From the NCBI GenBank assembly GCA_012518215.1, contig JAAYSV010000046.1, positions 42,662 through 106,661 of the forward strand: 64,000 nt of DNA. The letters are read 5' to 3'. Source of the DNA: Bacillota bacterium. Its GTDB lineage: Bacteria; Bacillota; Dethiobacteria; DTU022; PWGO01. The translations under genes were made by a program, and so were the position numbers. Below are positions 17,086 through 25,524 of the stretch, one piece after another (the stretch's first letter is position 1; each line of letters opens with the position of its first letter). A model generated the notes under the pieces. The model ran no database searches, was not told where the DNA came from, and worked only from the letters and a program-made list of their open reading frames with translations.

Positions 17086-18411
17086 ATGACTGTCAGTGAA
17101 ATGAAACGCGCCAAAAGACACTTGCAGACGACCAGGAAAATCAAAGAACTTCTGCCTCGCTTTTTCATGAGAATGATGGCCAGAAAAGATGAAAACGAGC
17201 CTCTGGCCTGGTGTATGGTGGGAATCCCCCCGGAACTTCTGAAGGTTTTCGACCTGCTCTGGGAATGGCCCGAAAATTTTGGGACGATGTGCGCAGCATC
17301 CATGATCGCACTCGACTTCATCAAAACAGCAGAGGGGGAAGGGTATTCGCCGGAGCTGTGCTCGTATGTCACCAACACTCTCGGTTACTGTAAAAAATAC
17401 GTTGACACGGGGGAGGTTCCGGAGGCACCCCTCGGTGGGATGGGCCATCCTACCATGCTGCTGGGTTCCGGTTTTGCCTGTGAACCCCGCTGGAAGTGGT
17501 TCCAGACCATCGCCACCAGGTACATAGATGTACCGGTTTACAGTTCGGACCCGCTGGCTCCCCCATGGGATGTTGACGTCGATGATCCCCGCATAATCGA
17601 GCATTACAAGGAACAACTGCGCAGAGATCTTTACGGCCAGATAGAATTTCTGGAAAAACAAACCGGCAAAAAACTTGACCTGGACCTGCTGCGGGAGTTG
17701 CTCAAAATGTCACATGAAGCCTTGAAATACTGGCGGGAAGTGGTATACCTGCGCAGGGCAAAACCCTGCCCGATGGGATCTACCGATTATTTCAGCGCCA
17801 TCATCCCCCAGATGTACATGATCGGTGAACCGGAAGCGGTGGAGTTCTACAAGGAGATGTACGAGGAAGTCAAGCACCGTGTTGACAACAAGATCGGTGT
17901 CCTGGAGGAAGAAAAATACCGGCTGATCTGGTTCGGTCTTCCCCCCTGGTACAATCTTGGCATGTTCAACTATCTGGAATCCCTGGGGGCAGTTGTGGCC
18001 TTCGAGTCCCCGTACAATATCACCGAATGGATGGAATACGATATCAGCGACCCGATTGAAGCACTGGTGGAAAGAACCTGGTCACGGGCAAGGATGATCC
18101 ATGCCTTCGGCACCGAGACAATGCCGGAAATATGCAACCCCGCCGTATTCGGGGGTATAACCGGTGGGAACTTGCTCAAACACCTTGTCGATGAATTCAG
18201 CCTGGACGGGGCCATCATGCATCTGACCCGTTCATGCCGGGTAATGTCCTTCGGACAGATTCATTCCAAAAATCGCCTGGCTGAACTGGGGATACCATCG
18301 CTGGTTTTCGAGAGCGACATGGCTGACCCCAGGCACTGGTCGGATGCCCAGATCAAGAACAGGGTGCAAGCATTCATGGAAACATTGGAGAAATCAAAAA
18401 AAAGTAAATAA
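17086..18411 (+). CDS. 2-Hydroxyacyl-CoA dehydratase / benzoyl-CoA-reductase-type subunit
   Basis: 441 aa, cytoplasmic. It belongs to the HgdB/FldB/BcrB family that holds a [4Fe-4S] cluster and removes water from 2-hydroxyacyl-CoA through ketyl-radical chemistry. Supporting features: several candidate cluster cysteines (GTMCAASM, ELCSYVTNTLGYC, LTRSCRVMS) and the family C-terminus IHSKNRLAELGIPSLVFESDMADPR followed by NRVQAFMETLE. AGGAGG lies 6 nt before the ATG. It is followed 75 bp on by the second subunit, with which it should form the D-component heterodimer. The essential ATP-dependent activator (HgdC type) is not adjacent. The substrate cannot be told from sequence. Confidence 0.88.
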   Translation: MTVSEMKRAKRHLQTTRKIKELLPRFFMRMMARKDENEPLAWCMVGIPPELLKVFDLLWEWPENFGTMCAASMIALDFIKTAEGEGYSPELCSYVTNTLGYCKKYVDTGEVPEAPLGGMGHPTMLLGSGFACEPRWKWFQTIATRYIDVPVYSSDPLAPPWDVDVDDPRIIEHYKEQLRRDLYGQIEFLEKQTGKKLDLDLLRELLKMSHEALKYWREVVYLRRAKPCPMGSTDYFSAIIPQMYMIGEPEAVEFYKEMYEEVKHRVDNKIGVLEEEKYRLIWFGLPPWYNLGMFNYLESLGAVVAFESPYNITEWMEYDISDPIEALVERTWSRARMIHAFGTETMPEICNPAVFGGITGGNLLKHLVDEFSLDGAIMHLTRSCRVMSFGQIHSKNRLAELGIPSLVFESDMADPRHWSDAQIKNRVQAFMETLEKSKKSK

Positions 18412-18486
18412 TACTTTTTTCCCGTGTAGTTGCTTCGGTTCGGTCAACGCGCAGTATTATTTACAGTAAAAAAGGAGCGATGGAAT

Positions 18487-19614
18487 ATGTCTGAACTCAA
18501 GGGCCTGGCCCGCGTAGCAGAGCTTTCCCGCAATCGCAGCAAAAGGGCCGAGGAACTTAAAAAAGAAGGTAAAAAAATATTTGGCTATATCTGTTGCTTT
18601 GCTCCGCCGGAGATAATTCATGCGGCAGGAATAGTGCCCTACCGGATCACCGGGATCCCGGGAGATACAACTTCCGAAGTTGACTCTCACCTGGAACCAT
18701 ACGGTTGCAGTTACGTCCGCAACTGTTATGCACAGGAAATGAAAGGGCGCCTGGAGTTCCTGGATGGGCTGGTTGTCTCACATAGTTGTGATATGGTCCA
18801 GAGGCTCTACGGCATATGGACCTACTACCGGCCGCTCGATTATTCACGTCTGGTAAATTATCCCCACCAGCTCTTCAGCTGGTCACAGGATTTTTACAGG
18901 CGGGAACTTGTTTTTTTCAAGGAAAGCCTGGAAGAGTATACTGGAAAAAAGATAAGCGAGGATATGATCAGGGAGTCAATAGCTGTATTCAATCGCAACC
19001 GCGCCCTGATCAGGGAACTTTACCGGATGCGCGGTGGCGACAACCCCACACTGCTCAGCAGTGAACTCATGGATATACTGGTCCTCGGCGGGGTTCTGCC
19101 CGCCGAGGAATTCGGGGAACTTCTGGAAGAGGTTATTGAAGAAGTAAAAAATCGCCCCGTGAAGGAGCCCCCACGGGCAAGGATCATGGTCTGGGGCTGT
19201 ATCATCGATGATCCCACTTTTTATCGATTCATCGAAGAGGCGGGTGCCCAGGTGGTTTCCGACGACACGTGCATCGGAACACGGACCTGGAATCAGGATG
19301 TGCCCGACCTGGAGGATCCCTACCAGGCCTTGAAAGAGCATTATCTGGTCAATTTTGAATGTCCGCGCACCGACCGCGGCCCGGGCTGCAAACGTTTCGA
19401 TTATATCGTCGATCTGGCCAGAAAATTCAAGGCGGACGGGGTAATCGGCTACACCATCGCCTTCTGTGATCCACACCAACTTGATTACCCCGACTTGCGG
19501 GATTACCTCAAGGAAAAGGGCCTGCCCATGTTGCATATTGATGATAATTACAGTTTCCAGCCGGAAGGAGCAATCAAAACCCGGATCCAGGCCTTTGTCG
19601 AACTGCTGGAGTAG
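18487..19614 (+). CDS. 2-Hydroxyacyl-CoA dehydratase / benzoyl-CoA-reductase-type subunit
   Basis: 375 aa from the ATG at 18487, which has AAAAAGGAG 9 nt upstream (an earlier in-frame start is unlikely). Same superfamily as the preceding gene: N-terminal KKIFGYICCFAPPEIIHAAG (family motif for cysteine and CoA-ester site entry), YGCSYVRNCYAQEMKG, SHSCDMVQRLYGIW, and C-terminal DDNYSFQPEGAIKTRIQAF. With the first subunit it would form the dehydratase heterodimer carrying [4Fe-4S] clusters. A strong hairpin at 19662-19697 ends the transcript and separates it from the convergent ferredoxin gene. Confidence 0.9.
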   Translation: MSELKGLARVAELSRNRSKRAEELKKEGKKIFGYICCFAPPEIIHAAGIVPYRITGIPGDTTSEVDSHLEPYGCSYVRNCYAQEMKGRLEFLDGLVVSHSCDMVQRLYGIWTYYRPLDYSRLVNYPHQLFSWSQDFYRRELVFFKESLEEYTGKKISEDMIRESIAVFNRNRALIRELYRMRGGDNPTLLSSELMDILVLGGVLPAEEFGELLEEVIEEVKNRPVKEPPRARIMVWGCIIDDPTFYRFIEEAGAQVVSDDTCIGTRTWNQDVPDLEDPYQALKEHYLVNFECPRTDRGPGCKRFDYIVDLARKFKADGVIGYTIAFCDPHQLDYPDLRDYLKEKGLPMLHIDDNYSFQPEGAIKTRIQAFVELLE

Positions 19615-19661
19615 AAAGAAAAAGGGTAAAAAAAAGGGGCCGCAATTCACTAACAAAAATA

Positions 19662-19697
19662 AACGGGCCTGTACCAGCTACCAGGTACAGGCCCGTT
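19662..19697. terminator. Strong bidirectional hairpin
   Basis: A perfect 14-bp stem, AACGGGCCTGTACC / GGTACAGGCCCGTT, with an 8-nt loop, in the gap between the convergent dehydratase and ferredoxin genes. Confidence 0.75.
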
Positions 19698-19710
19698 GCT
19701 ATCCGCCTCT

Positions 19711-20499
19711 TTACTGACCGGCTGCCGGTTGTTTCTTGGAATCTGATTTGTTGGCCCAGAGTGCCAACGCCAGAGCTGCAACCAGAACCATTCTTACCGG
19801 CTTGAAGACATAGTCCCAGATATAAGCCGCGAAAGGAACCCGCGGATTGGTCGGCAAGCCGTACTTGGCTTCCGCATTATCCTTGCCTTCTTTCAGGATA
19901 TAGAGCATTCCGGTTCCTCCCACTTCCTCAAGGCCATAAATGTCGGCTTTGGGGAAACTACCCTCCCGGAGTTCTTTCCTTCTTTTCTTGGCCAGACTGA
20001 TAATCTCCTTGCGATCACCGAAGGTCAATGCACCGGTGGGACAGGTTTTTGCGCAGGCCGGAATCTCACCGTTCGAGAGACGGTCATGGCAGAAGGTACA
20101 CTTGCGCGCAACGTTGGCAACCCGGTCAAACCCCACCACGTTGAAAGTACAGTTGGCAACGCAGTAGTTGCAACCGATGCATTTTTTATCATCGATAACC
20201 ACCGTGCCAAAATCGGTATGACTGATCGCACCCGCCGGGCAAGCTTTTATGCAGGCAGCATCCGTACAGTGCATGCAGCCAAGTTTGGTAAATATCCATT
20301 GATCCTTGTCAAGTTCCTCGTTGTAGTATTCCCTGAATCCAATCTTGGTCCAGGTGTTGGCAGAAAAAGCAGGTGGGTTTTCATAGGTTCCTCTGAATTC
20401 TGTCTGCTCTGCCGGCAGCTGATTCCATTGTTTGCAAGCTACCTGGCAAGCACGGCATCCCGTGCATTTGGATGTATCGAATAACATGGCTTTTTTCAT
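19711..20499 (-). CDS. Membrane-anchored 4x[4Fe-4S] electron-transfer subunit, FdnH/HybA-like
   Basis: 262 aa. Four cysteine groups for four [4Fe-4S] clusters: CTGCRACQVAC, CMHCTDAACIKACP, CIGCNYCVANC and CTFCHDRLSNG with CAKTCPTG. This is the layout of the beta subunits of formate dehydrogenase, hydrogenase and related oxidoreductases. A single hydrophobic C-terminal helix (VRMVLVAALALALW) would anchor it. No catalytic alpha subunit or cytochrome b gene is beside it; instead it follows rnfC and rnfD on the same strand, 154 bp after rnfD. It therefore probably passes electrons between a membrane RnfCD-like module and an unknown partner (inference). A ribosome site (GGGAGGTG) precedes the ATG. 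Confidence 0.9.
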   Translation of the reverse strand: MKKAMLFDTSKCTGCRACQVACKQWNQLPAEQTEFRGTYENPPAFSANTWTKIGFREYYNEELDKDQWIFTKLGCMHCTDAACIKACPAGAISHTDFGTVVIDDKKCIGCNYCVANCTFNVVGFDRVANVARKCTFCHDRLSNGEIPACAKTCPTGALTFGDRKEIISLAKKRRKELREGSFPKADIYGLEEVGGTGMLYILKEGKDNAEAKYGLPTNPRVPFAAYIWDYVFKPVRMVLVAALALALWANKSDSKKQPAAGQ

Positions 20500-20653
20500 G
20501 TTCTACACCTCCCTATCGATCCGGAACAGAAATGCCTTCTAGCGGGCGCTTCCCCGGTCAGTTTCATTATCATGCAAAGTGTGATTTCCATAACAGCAAC
20601 CCCACCCCCTGTAATTTGCCCTTGCTTGCTTTTGATATTTATGATAGCAATCG

Positions 20654-21664
20654 TTAACTACTCTTCTCCACCGGCTTGGCGGGAACGACCGTTGCCCCGC
20701 CCTCCTTGACCTCACCAAACTTGAGCCTTCTCGTGTAACGATCAATAAGCGGAACAAAAGCGTTCATGATCAGGATCGAAAAAGCCGTCCCTTCGGTGGG
20801 GGCAAGCCATAACCGGAAAATCATCAGTAACAGACCGATACCGATACCAAAAATGATTTTCCCTTTGGTGGTGATCGGGCTGGTAACCCAATCGGTAGCC
20901 ATGAACAGAGCACCGAGCAGAACACCACCGGTCAGAACATGGTAAAAAGGCCCTTCCCAACCCAAGGTGGGAATTGTAGCCAGGCCAATGATGAATACGG
21001 TGGCCACGATGGAGATTGGAATATGCAAGGAAATATGTCCTTTGCGCAGCAAATAAAGCCCGCCCAGGATTACAAAAAGCGCTGTCGTCTCACCCAGTGC
21101 CCCGCCCGGATGTGCGATAAGGACCTTAAGAAGACTCGGCATTCCTTCGCCTTGAGCAAGAAGTGCAAGGGGAGTAGCTTGGGTCAGGGTATCGATACTG
21201 CCCAGATACGGTTTCAGGGGAGCAAAGCCCGATGTAACCAGCTGGAACAGGGGAACTATCAGGATGACCGAAACCCTACCGAACAGAGCCGGATTGTAAC
21301 GGTTCCATCCCAACCCCCCCATCAATTCCTTGGCCAGCCCGACCCCGATAAAGGTAGCCAGAGCAGCCGTCCACCATGCTGTTCCCGGACCGAAACATAA
21401 AGCCACGAGCAGACCGGTAACCATGGCGCTGCTATCACCCAATGTTGATTTTTTTCCAAGAAGCTTGCGGAATATCAGTTCTGTAAGGACCGCAGTCACC
21501 AAACATACCGCAATCAGAAATACGGCGTTCAGTTTGTACAAAATAATGGAAACAACGGTAACCGGCAGAAGGGCAATAAGTACATCACGCATGGCGCCGG
21601 ATACGGTTTCCCCGGAACGTAAATGTGGAGACGGCGATGTAACAAGCCTTAAATCTTTGTCCAA
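20654..21664 (-). CDS. rnfD: Electron transport complex subunit D (RnfD/NqrB family)
   Basis: 336 aa from a TTG at 21664, chosen because GAGGAGG lies 8 nt upstream; the ATG 11 codons earlier has no ribosome site. Multi-span membrane protein starting with TSPSPHLRSGETVSGAM as RnfD proteins do. Residues DTLTQATPLALL contain the threonine that carries covalent FMN. YNPALFGR and ATDWVTSPITTKGKIIFGIG are conserved RnfD blocks. In the Rnf complex it moves electrons between RnfC and RnfG during ferredoxin:NAD coupling to ion transport. Here rnfC precedes it by 55 bp, but rnfG, rnfE, rnfA and rnfB do not follow. Confidence 0.92.
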   Translation of the reverse strand: MDKDLRLVTSPSPHLRSGETVSGAMRDVLIALLPVTVVSIILYKLNAVFLIAVCLVTAVLTELIFRKLLGKKSTLGDSSAMVTGLLVALCFGPGTAWWTAALATFIGVGLAKELMGGLGWNRYNPALFGRVSVILIVPLFQLVTSGFAPLKPYLGSIDTLTQATPLALLAQGEGMPSLLKVLIAHPGGALGETTALFVILGGLYLLRKGHISLHIPISIVATVFIIGLATIPTLGWEGPFYHVLTGGVLLGALFMATDWVTSPITTKGKIIFGIGIGLLLMIFRLWLAPTEGTAFSILIMNAFVPLIDRYTRRLKFGEVKEGGATVVPAKPVEKSS

Positions 21665-21719
21665 CTCTAAATCCCTCCTCGAAAACAATTTGTCCATGAT
21701 CGGATTTTACAGACAATCA

Positions 21720-23027
21720 TTATTTTTTCTTGGCGGCCAGATACTGCTTGGTTTCGCGCACAAACTGCACAATAGGCCTGTTTGAAGGACAGACATAAAC
21801 ACAGACCCCGCATTCGAAACAGTCTATGGCACCCCATTCCTCCGCCAGTTCGTATCTGCCGGTTTCTGCATATGTGCCGATATAGTTCGGATAGAGTCCC
21901 ATCGGACAATGGTCAACACATTTTCCGCAGCGTACGCAAGCTTCATGTTCGGTTTCAGCAATCATCTCCGTACCGAATACCAGTATACCGCTGGAGCCTT
22001 TTGTGATGGGTATGTCAAGACGGGTCTGCGCCCAGCCGGTCATCGGTCCGCCCATGATTACCTTCGCCTGGCCCATGGCCTTGATTCCGCCACATTGTTC
22101 GATGATATGATCGATGCATGTCCCTATCCTTGCCTTGATATTGCCCGGCCTGGCAATCCCGTCGCCACTCACGGTCAAGACCCTTTCATACAAGGGTTTT
22201 TCATACCTGACAGCCTCGTAAACAGCAATTGCCGTGGCCACGTTCTGCACGACAACGCCTACGTCAAACGGCAGTTTGCCGGGGGGTACCTCACGATCCA
22301 TTACAGCCTTGATCAACTGTTTTTCGGCACCCTGTGGATATTTGACATCCAGTTCAACAACTTCCATGTTTTTCTCTCTGGAAATCCTGTTCCTGATCAC
22401 TTCCATGGCATCGCCTTTGTTGGTCTCGATGCCGTAATAGATCATGGGAGCACCAACCGTTTTGGCGATCAGTTTGGTACCTTCGATCAATGCTTCGGGC
22501 ATCTCCAACATGTTGCGATGGTCACAGGTCAGGAAAGGCTCGCATTCGCAAGCGTTGATGATTACTGCATCGATGGATCGGGGAGGGCTCAATTTGACAT
22601 GAGTAGGGAAAGCCGCTCCTCCCATCCCCACAATTCCCGCTTCCTTTATATACTCCTTGATCTGGTCAGCGCTGACTTTGCTGATGTCATTGTCCTTCCA
22701 CTGGGGCTCTTCCTGCTCGGGAGCCACCTTGATTACCACCGCATTGACATTCGTTCCCGTGAAATACGGCCGTGGTTCAATGGCAATTACCTCGCCATCC
22801 ACGCTGGAAAAAATAGGCGCGCTGACAAAAGCATCACTGGAACCTATTTTCTGCCCTGTCTTTACCTTATCCCCAACTTCGACCATGGCTGAACATGGTG
22901 CCCCTGTATGCTGGTGCAGGGGAATTACCACTTCATCGGGCAGAGGTATGGTCGTTATTGGTTTATGTTCTGTGAATTCCTTGTAGTGTGAAATAAAAGC
23001 CCCACGTTCAAACGTTTTCGGTGTCAC
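21720..23027 (-). CDS. rnfC: Electron transport complex subunit C
   Basis: 435 aa, GTG start after a GGGGGTGG ribosome site. The N-terminus has the RnfC barrel-sandwich segment (VGDKVKTGQKIGSSDAF). The middle is an NADH/FMN-binding Complex1_51K-type domain (GIVGMGGAAFPTHVKL, NACECEPFLTCDHRNM). The C-terminus has two [4Fe-4S] groups, CVRCGKCVDHCP and CFECGVCVYVCP. It is the peripheral NADH-side subunit of Rnf. It is first in the rnfC-rnfD-ferredoxin set; the missing membrane subunits may lie elsewhere or this may be a different, non-pumping complex. Confidence 0.93.
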   Translation of the reverse strand: MTPKTFERGAFISHYKEFTEHKPITTIPLPDEVVIPLHQHTGAPCSAMVEVGDKVKTGQKIGSSDAFVSAPIFSSVDGEVIAIEPRPYFTGTNVNAVVIKVAPEQEEPQWKDNDISKVSADQIKEYIKEAGIVGMGGAAFPTHVKLSPPRSIDAVIINACECEPFLTCDHRNMLEMPEALIEGTKLIAKTVGAPMIYYGIETNKGDAMEVIRNRISREKNMEVVELDVKYPQGAEKQLIKAVMDREVPPGKLPFDVGVVVQNVATAIAVYEAVRYEKPLYERVLTVSGDGIARPGNIKARIGTCIDHIIEQCGGIKAMGQAKVIMGGPMTGWAQTRLDIPITKGSSGILVFGTEMIAETEHEACVRCGKCVDHCPMGLYPNYIGTYAETGRYELAEEWGAIDCFECGVCVYVCPSNRPIVQFVRETKQYLAAKKK

Positions 23028-23462
23028 TCTTTACCACCCCCAAATTCTTCTTTTATAATATAAAAGCCTAGAAAAGATCTATTGACTAGCCAGAACCACC
23101 TCCTGTCTGAAAAAGTAAAGATCAGTACATCTTGTTTTATTCGTCAAAAACATTCGGTATTCCTTCATTGCAATAAACAAGACATATCATCTCCAGAAGC
23201 ATCTGTGAAACTGTACGGAAGGTAACCTAGAACATTCCCCGGCCCCCTTAATTTAACAGATATCAAATAACAATACTTCAAAACGTTAACCTTCCTAAAA
23301 ATAGATAGTTCTACAAAAAAGTCTATATTCCTTCTTGTTAAAAAACTATTAACTATCTTACTATTACAAAAATGCCCTCCCGTGGTTATTTTTTTTCCCC
23401 GGAGAGGGCGTTTAAACAGGGTTGAAGCCGCTTCCCGATTCATTTTCTGCCTTTGCCCGCTT
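23028..23462. other. Intergenic, no gene seen; contains TrpB2 terminator
   Basis: AT-rich 435 bp between rnfC and trpB2. A frame at 23165-23443 on the minus strand lacks a ribosome site and family resemblance. The only element I can support is the hairpin at 23374-23409; the promoter of rnfC must lie near 23040-23120 but I cannot fix it. Confidence 0.5.
23374..23409 (-). terminator. Terminator of the TrpB2 gene
   Basis: GCCCTC pairs with GAGGGC, extended by imperfect pairs around an A/T-rich loop, and is followed by a T-run on the minus strand, about 54 bp after the TrpB2 stop. Confidence 0.55.
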
Positions 23463-24827
23463 TCACGGCCGCGGATGTTTTGAAATTAATTTAAAACTTC
23501 TTTCAATTTCTTCCTCGGGAAGGGAATAATCGGTAAGATTTCCATCCAGGTAGTTTTCGTACCCGCTGAGATCAAGAAACCCATGTCCACTCAGATTGAA
23601 CAGGATCGTTTTGGCCCGCCCTTCTTCTTTTGCTTTCAGCGCTTCTTCGATCACCGCCGCAACGGCATGGGTGGTCTCGGGGGCAATTACTGACCCCTGA
23701 ACTCGCGCCCAGGTTACACCGGCCCGATAGGTGGCCAGTTGGTTGTAAGCCCTGGCCTCAACAAGTTTGTCAATCAGAAGCTGACTCAGCAACGGTGAGG
23801 AGCCGTGGTAACGCAACCCACCGGCATGTATCGGCGCGGGCATGAAATCATGACCAAGAGAATGCATCGCCAGTAGCGGCGTCAGTTGAGCCGTGTCCCC
23901 GAAATCATAACCGAAGGGAGCCCGGGTCAAGGTTGGGCAGGCAGTTGGTTCAACTCCAACAATGTCAATTTCCTTTCCATGAATCTTGTCGCGCAAAAAT
24001 GGATAGGCAATGCCGGAGAAGTTGCTACCGCCGCCCACGCATCCGATAACTATATCCGGATAATCGCCCACTGCCGCGAACTGTTTTTGCGCTTCCAGGC
24101 CGATGACCGTCTGATGGAGCATGACGAAGTTAAGCACACTTCCAAGTGAATAACGGGTATCCTCGGAATTGGCGGCGTCTTCGATCGCCTCGCTGATGGC
24201 AATTCCCAGGCTGCCGGCACAATCAGGATCTTCCTGCAGAAATTTTCGCCCGAAAGCGGTCTCCTCGCTGGGGCTGGGAAAACAATCGGCCCCCCACAAT
24301 TTCATGAGCGCGCGGCGGTACGGTTTCTGATCGTAACTGACCCGCACCATGTAGACCCTGCATTCAAGTCCGAAAAGTTTGCAGGCCAGGCTAAGGGCAC
24401 TTCCCCACTGACCGGCACCCGTTTCCGTGGTAAGCCTCTTGATTCCGGACACCTTGTTGTAATACGCCTGTGCTACGGCCGTATTCGGCTTGTGGCTTCC
24501 GGCGGGGCTGACGCCCTCATCTTTGAAGTAGATCCTGGCCGGCGTTTTCAGATATTTTTCCAGGGCATAAGCCCTTACCAGCGGGGTCGGCCTCCACAAT
24601 AGAAGTTTTTCCAGCACTTCTTCGGGGATATCGATAAACCTTTCCACCGAAAATTCCTGCTCGATGAGGTTCATCGGGAAAAGGGCCGCAAAATCATCCG
24701 CGGTTGCAGGCTGACCCGTACCGGGATGAAGCGGCGGTTTGACAGGATTTGGCATATCGGCCCGTATGTTGTACCAGGCCCTGGGAATCTCTCTTTCGGG
24801 TAGAATTATTCTGTTCTCCTGCATCAT
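23463..24827 (-). CDS. Tryptophan synthase beta chain-like protein (TrpB2)
   Basis: 454 aa from the ATG at 24827 (AAAGGAGG 6 nt upstream). It is the longer TrpB2 subgroup, with an extended N-terminus ([15 protein letters not shown]). The PLP lysine is in [12 protein letters not shown], the phosphate-binding loop is GCVGGGSNF, and [14 protein letters not shown] is the conserved TrpB block. The enzyme joins indole and L-serine to give L-tryptophan. No trpA or other trp gene is adjacent, so it is an orphan TrpB2, suited to salvage of free indole. The Trp T-box leader upstream (24903-25240) sets its expression. Confidence 0.93.
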   Translation of the reverse strand: MMQENRIILPEREIPRAWYNIRADMPNPVKPPLHPGTGQPATADDFAALFPMNLIEQEFSVERFIDIPEEVLEKLLLWRPTPLVRAYALEKYLKTPARIYFKDEGVSPAGSHKPNTAVAQAYYNKVSGIKRLTTETGAGQWGSALSLACKLFGLECRVYMVRVSYDQKPYRRALMKLWGADCFPSPSEETAFGRKFLQEDPDCAGSLGIAISEAIEDAANSEDTRYSLGSVLNFVMLHQTVIGLEAQKQFAAVGDYPDIVIGCVGGGSNFSGIAYPFLRDKIHGKEIDIVGVEPTACPTLTRAPFGYDFGDTAQLTPLLAMHSLGHDFMPAPIHAGGLRYHGSSPLLSQLLIDKLVEARAYNQLATYRAGVTWARVQGSVIAPETTHAVAAVIEEALKAKEEGRAKTILFNLSGHGFLDLSGYENYLDGNLTDYSLPEEEIERSFKLISKHPRP

Positions 24828-24902
24828 GAACAACCTCCTTTGGAATTTTTTCGAGACGGTTGCAAGGACAAAAAGCGGTCAAAAACACCTCCTTAAAAAA
24901 TT

Positions 24903-25240
24903 AACCCCCGCCCATCTTGGGACGAGGGGGTTTCTCGCGGTGCCACCCGAGTTATCTGTTGAAACAAACAGATCTCTTTATCAGGTGCGGGAGACTTCGC
25001 CGTGAAATTGCCATTGTCTCCGATACCTGCTTCCTTTTATCGGCGGAAGCTCCGGCCAGGCATACTCTTTGTAGAAAATCAAGATTCAAACAAATTTCAG
25101 CCGGCAAACTCGGGGATCCATTCGGCAATGCTCACAACACCGGGCTCACAGCTTCAGGTTACCCTTCAACCCGGCTCTCTGCGTTGTCAACAATTGCTTA
25201 CTACTTCCCGTCATTGTTTACAATATTCAACTTGGGGATA
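24903..25240 (-). promoter_or_regulatory. T-box leader, tryptophan-specific
   Basis: Read on the minus strand, the transcript has the invariant T-box GGGTGGCACCGCG (24948-24936), an AGTAGTAAG element and AGAGAGCCGGG within stem I, and a specifier-loop GAATGGA whose codon is TGG (25120-25118), i.e. Trp. The T-box is followed by a terminator stem AACCCCC...GGGGGTT (24932-24903) with a T-run, ahead of the TrpB2 gene. Uncharged tRNA-Trp would pair with TGG and the T-box side bulge, forming the antiterminator. That the specifier is Trp and the gene is TrpB2 supports both calls. Confidence 0.92.
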
Positions 25241-25269
25241 ACTTTAGCATACGATAATTATTTTGTCAA
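25241..25269 (-). promoter_or_regulatory. Promoter of the T-box/TrpB2 transcript
   Basis: Perfect TTGACA (25269-25264), 17-nt spacer, TAAAGT (25246-25241) on the minus strand, immediately before the T-box stem I. Confidence 0.7.
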
Positions 25270-25309
25270 TACCCGGTTTTTCTCGGAGTGAGTCAAAGTG
25301 ATTCACATG

Positions 25310-25478
25310 CGATAATGTCCCATCAGAAGACAGGGGAAAATGTCCCGGTTTTTGGAAAGTTACCTCGTATTGATTTTATTAAAACGAGGTGAATCTGATG
25401 AGGAAAATTGAGCTAAATATGATGAAAGATGTCGCTGCCCGAACAAATTTAGCCCCCCGGTACCGGCAAATTCATTGA
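25310..25478 (+). pseudogene. Insertion-sequence remnant with truncated transposase start
   Basis: AATGTCCC occurs twice (25314-25321 and 25339-25346), as in multiply repeated IS ends. About 50 bp later a short frame begins at 25398 (MRKIELNMMKDVAAR..., 26 codons, stop at 25478) after ACGAGGTG. Its first residues look like the start of ISNCY/IS1202-type transposases (MRKIELTM...), after which the similarity is lost. I read this as the left end of a degraded element; a chance short frame is possible. It lies between the TrpB2 promoter and the end of the M48 peptidase gene. Confidence 0.4.
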
Positions 25479-25524
25479 AAGCCGATAATGAAGCGGTATG
25501 ATGGGCTTCCGCGGGACATTTTTT

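Noticed and set aside
20496..20591. 31-codon frame between rnfD and the ferredoxin gene, overlapping its start (ATGA)
   Set aside because: It has a GGGGGTGGGG region upstream, but it is short, cysteine- and arginine-rich without known match, and could arise by chance; a remnant of rnfG could not be recognised.
23165..23443. 92-codon minus-strand frame between rnfC and trpB2
   Set aside because: It runs through the TrpB2 terminator hairpin, has no ribosome site and an unlikely amino-acid composition.
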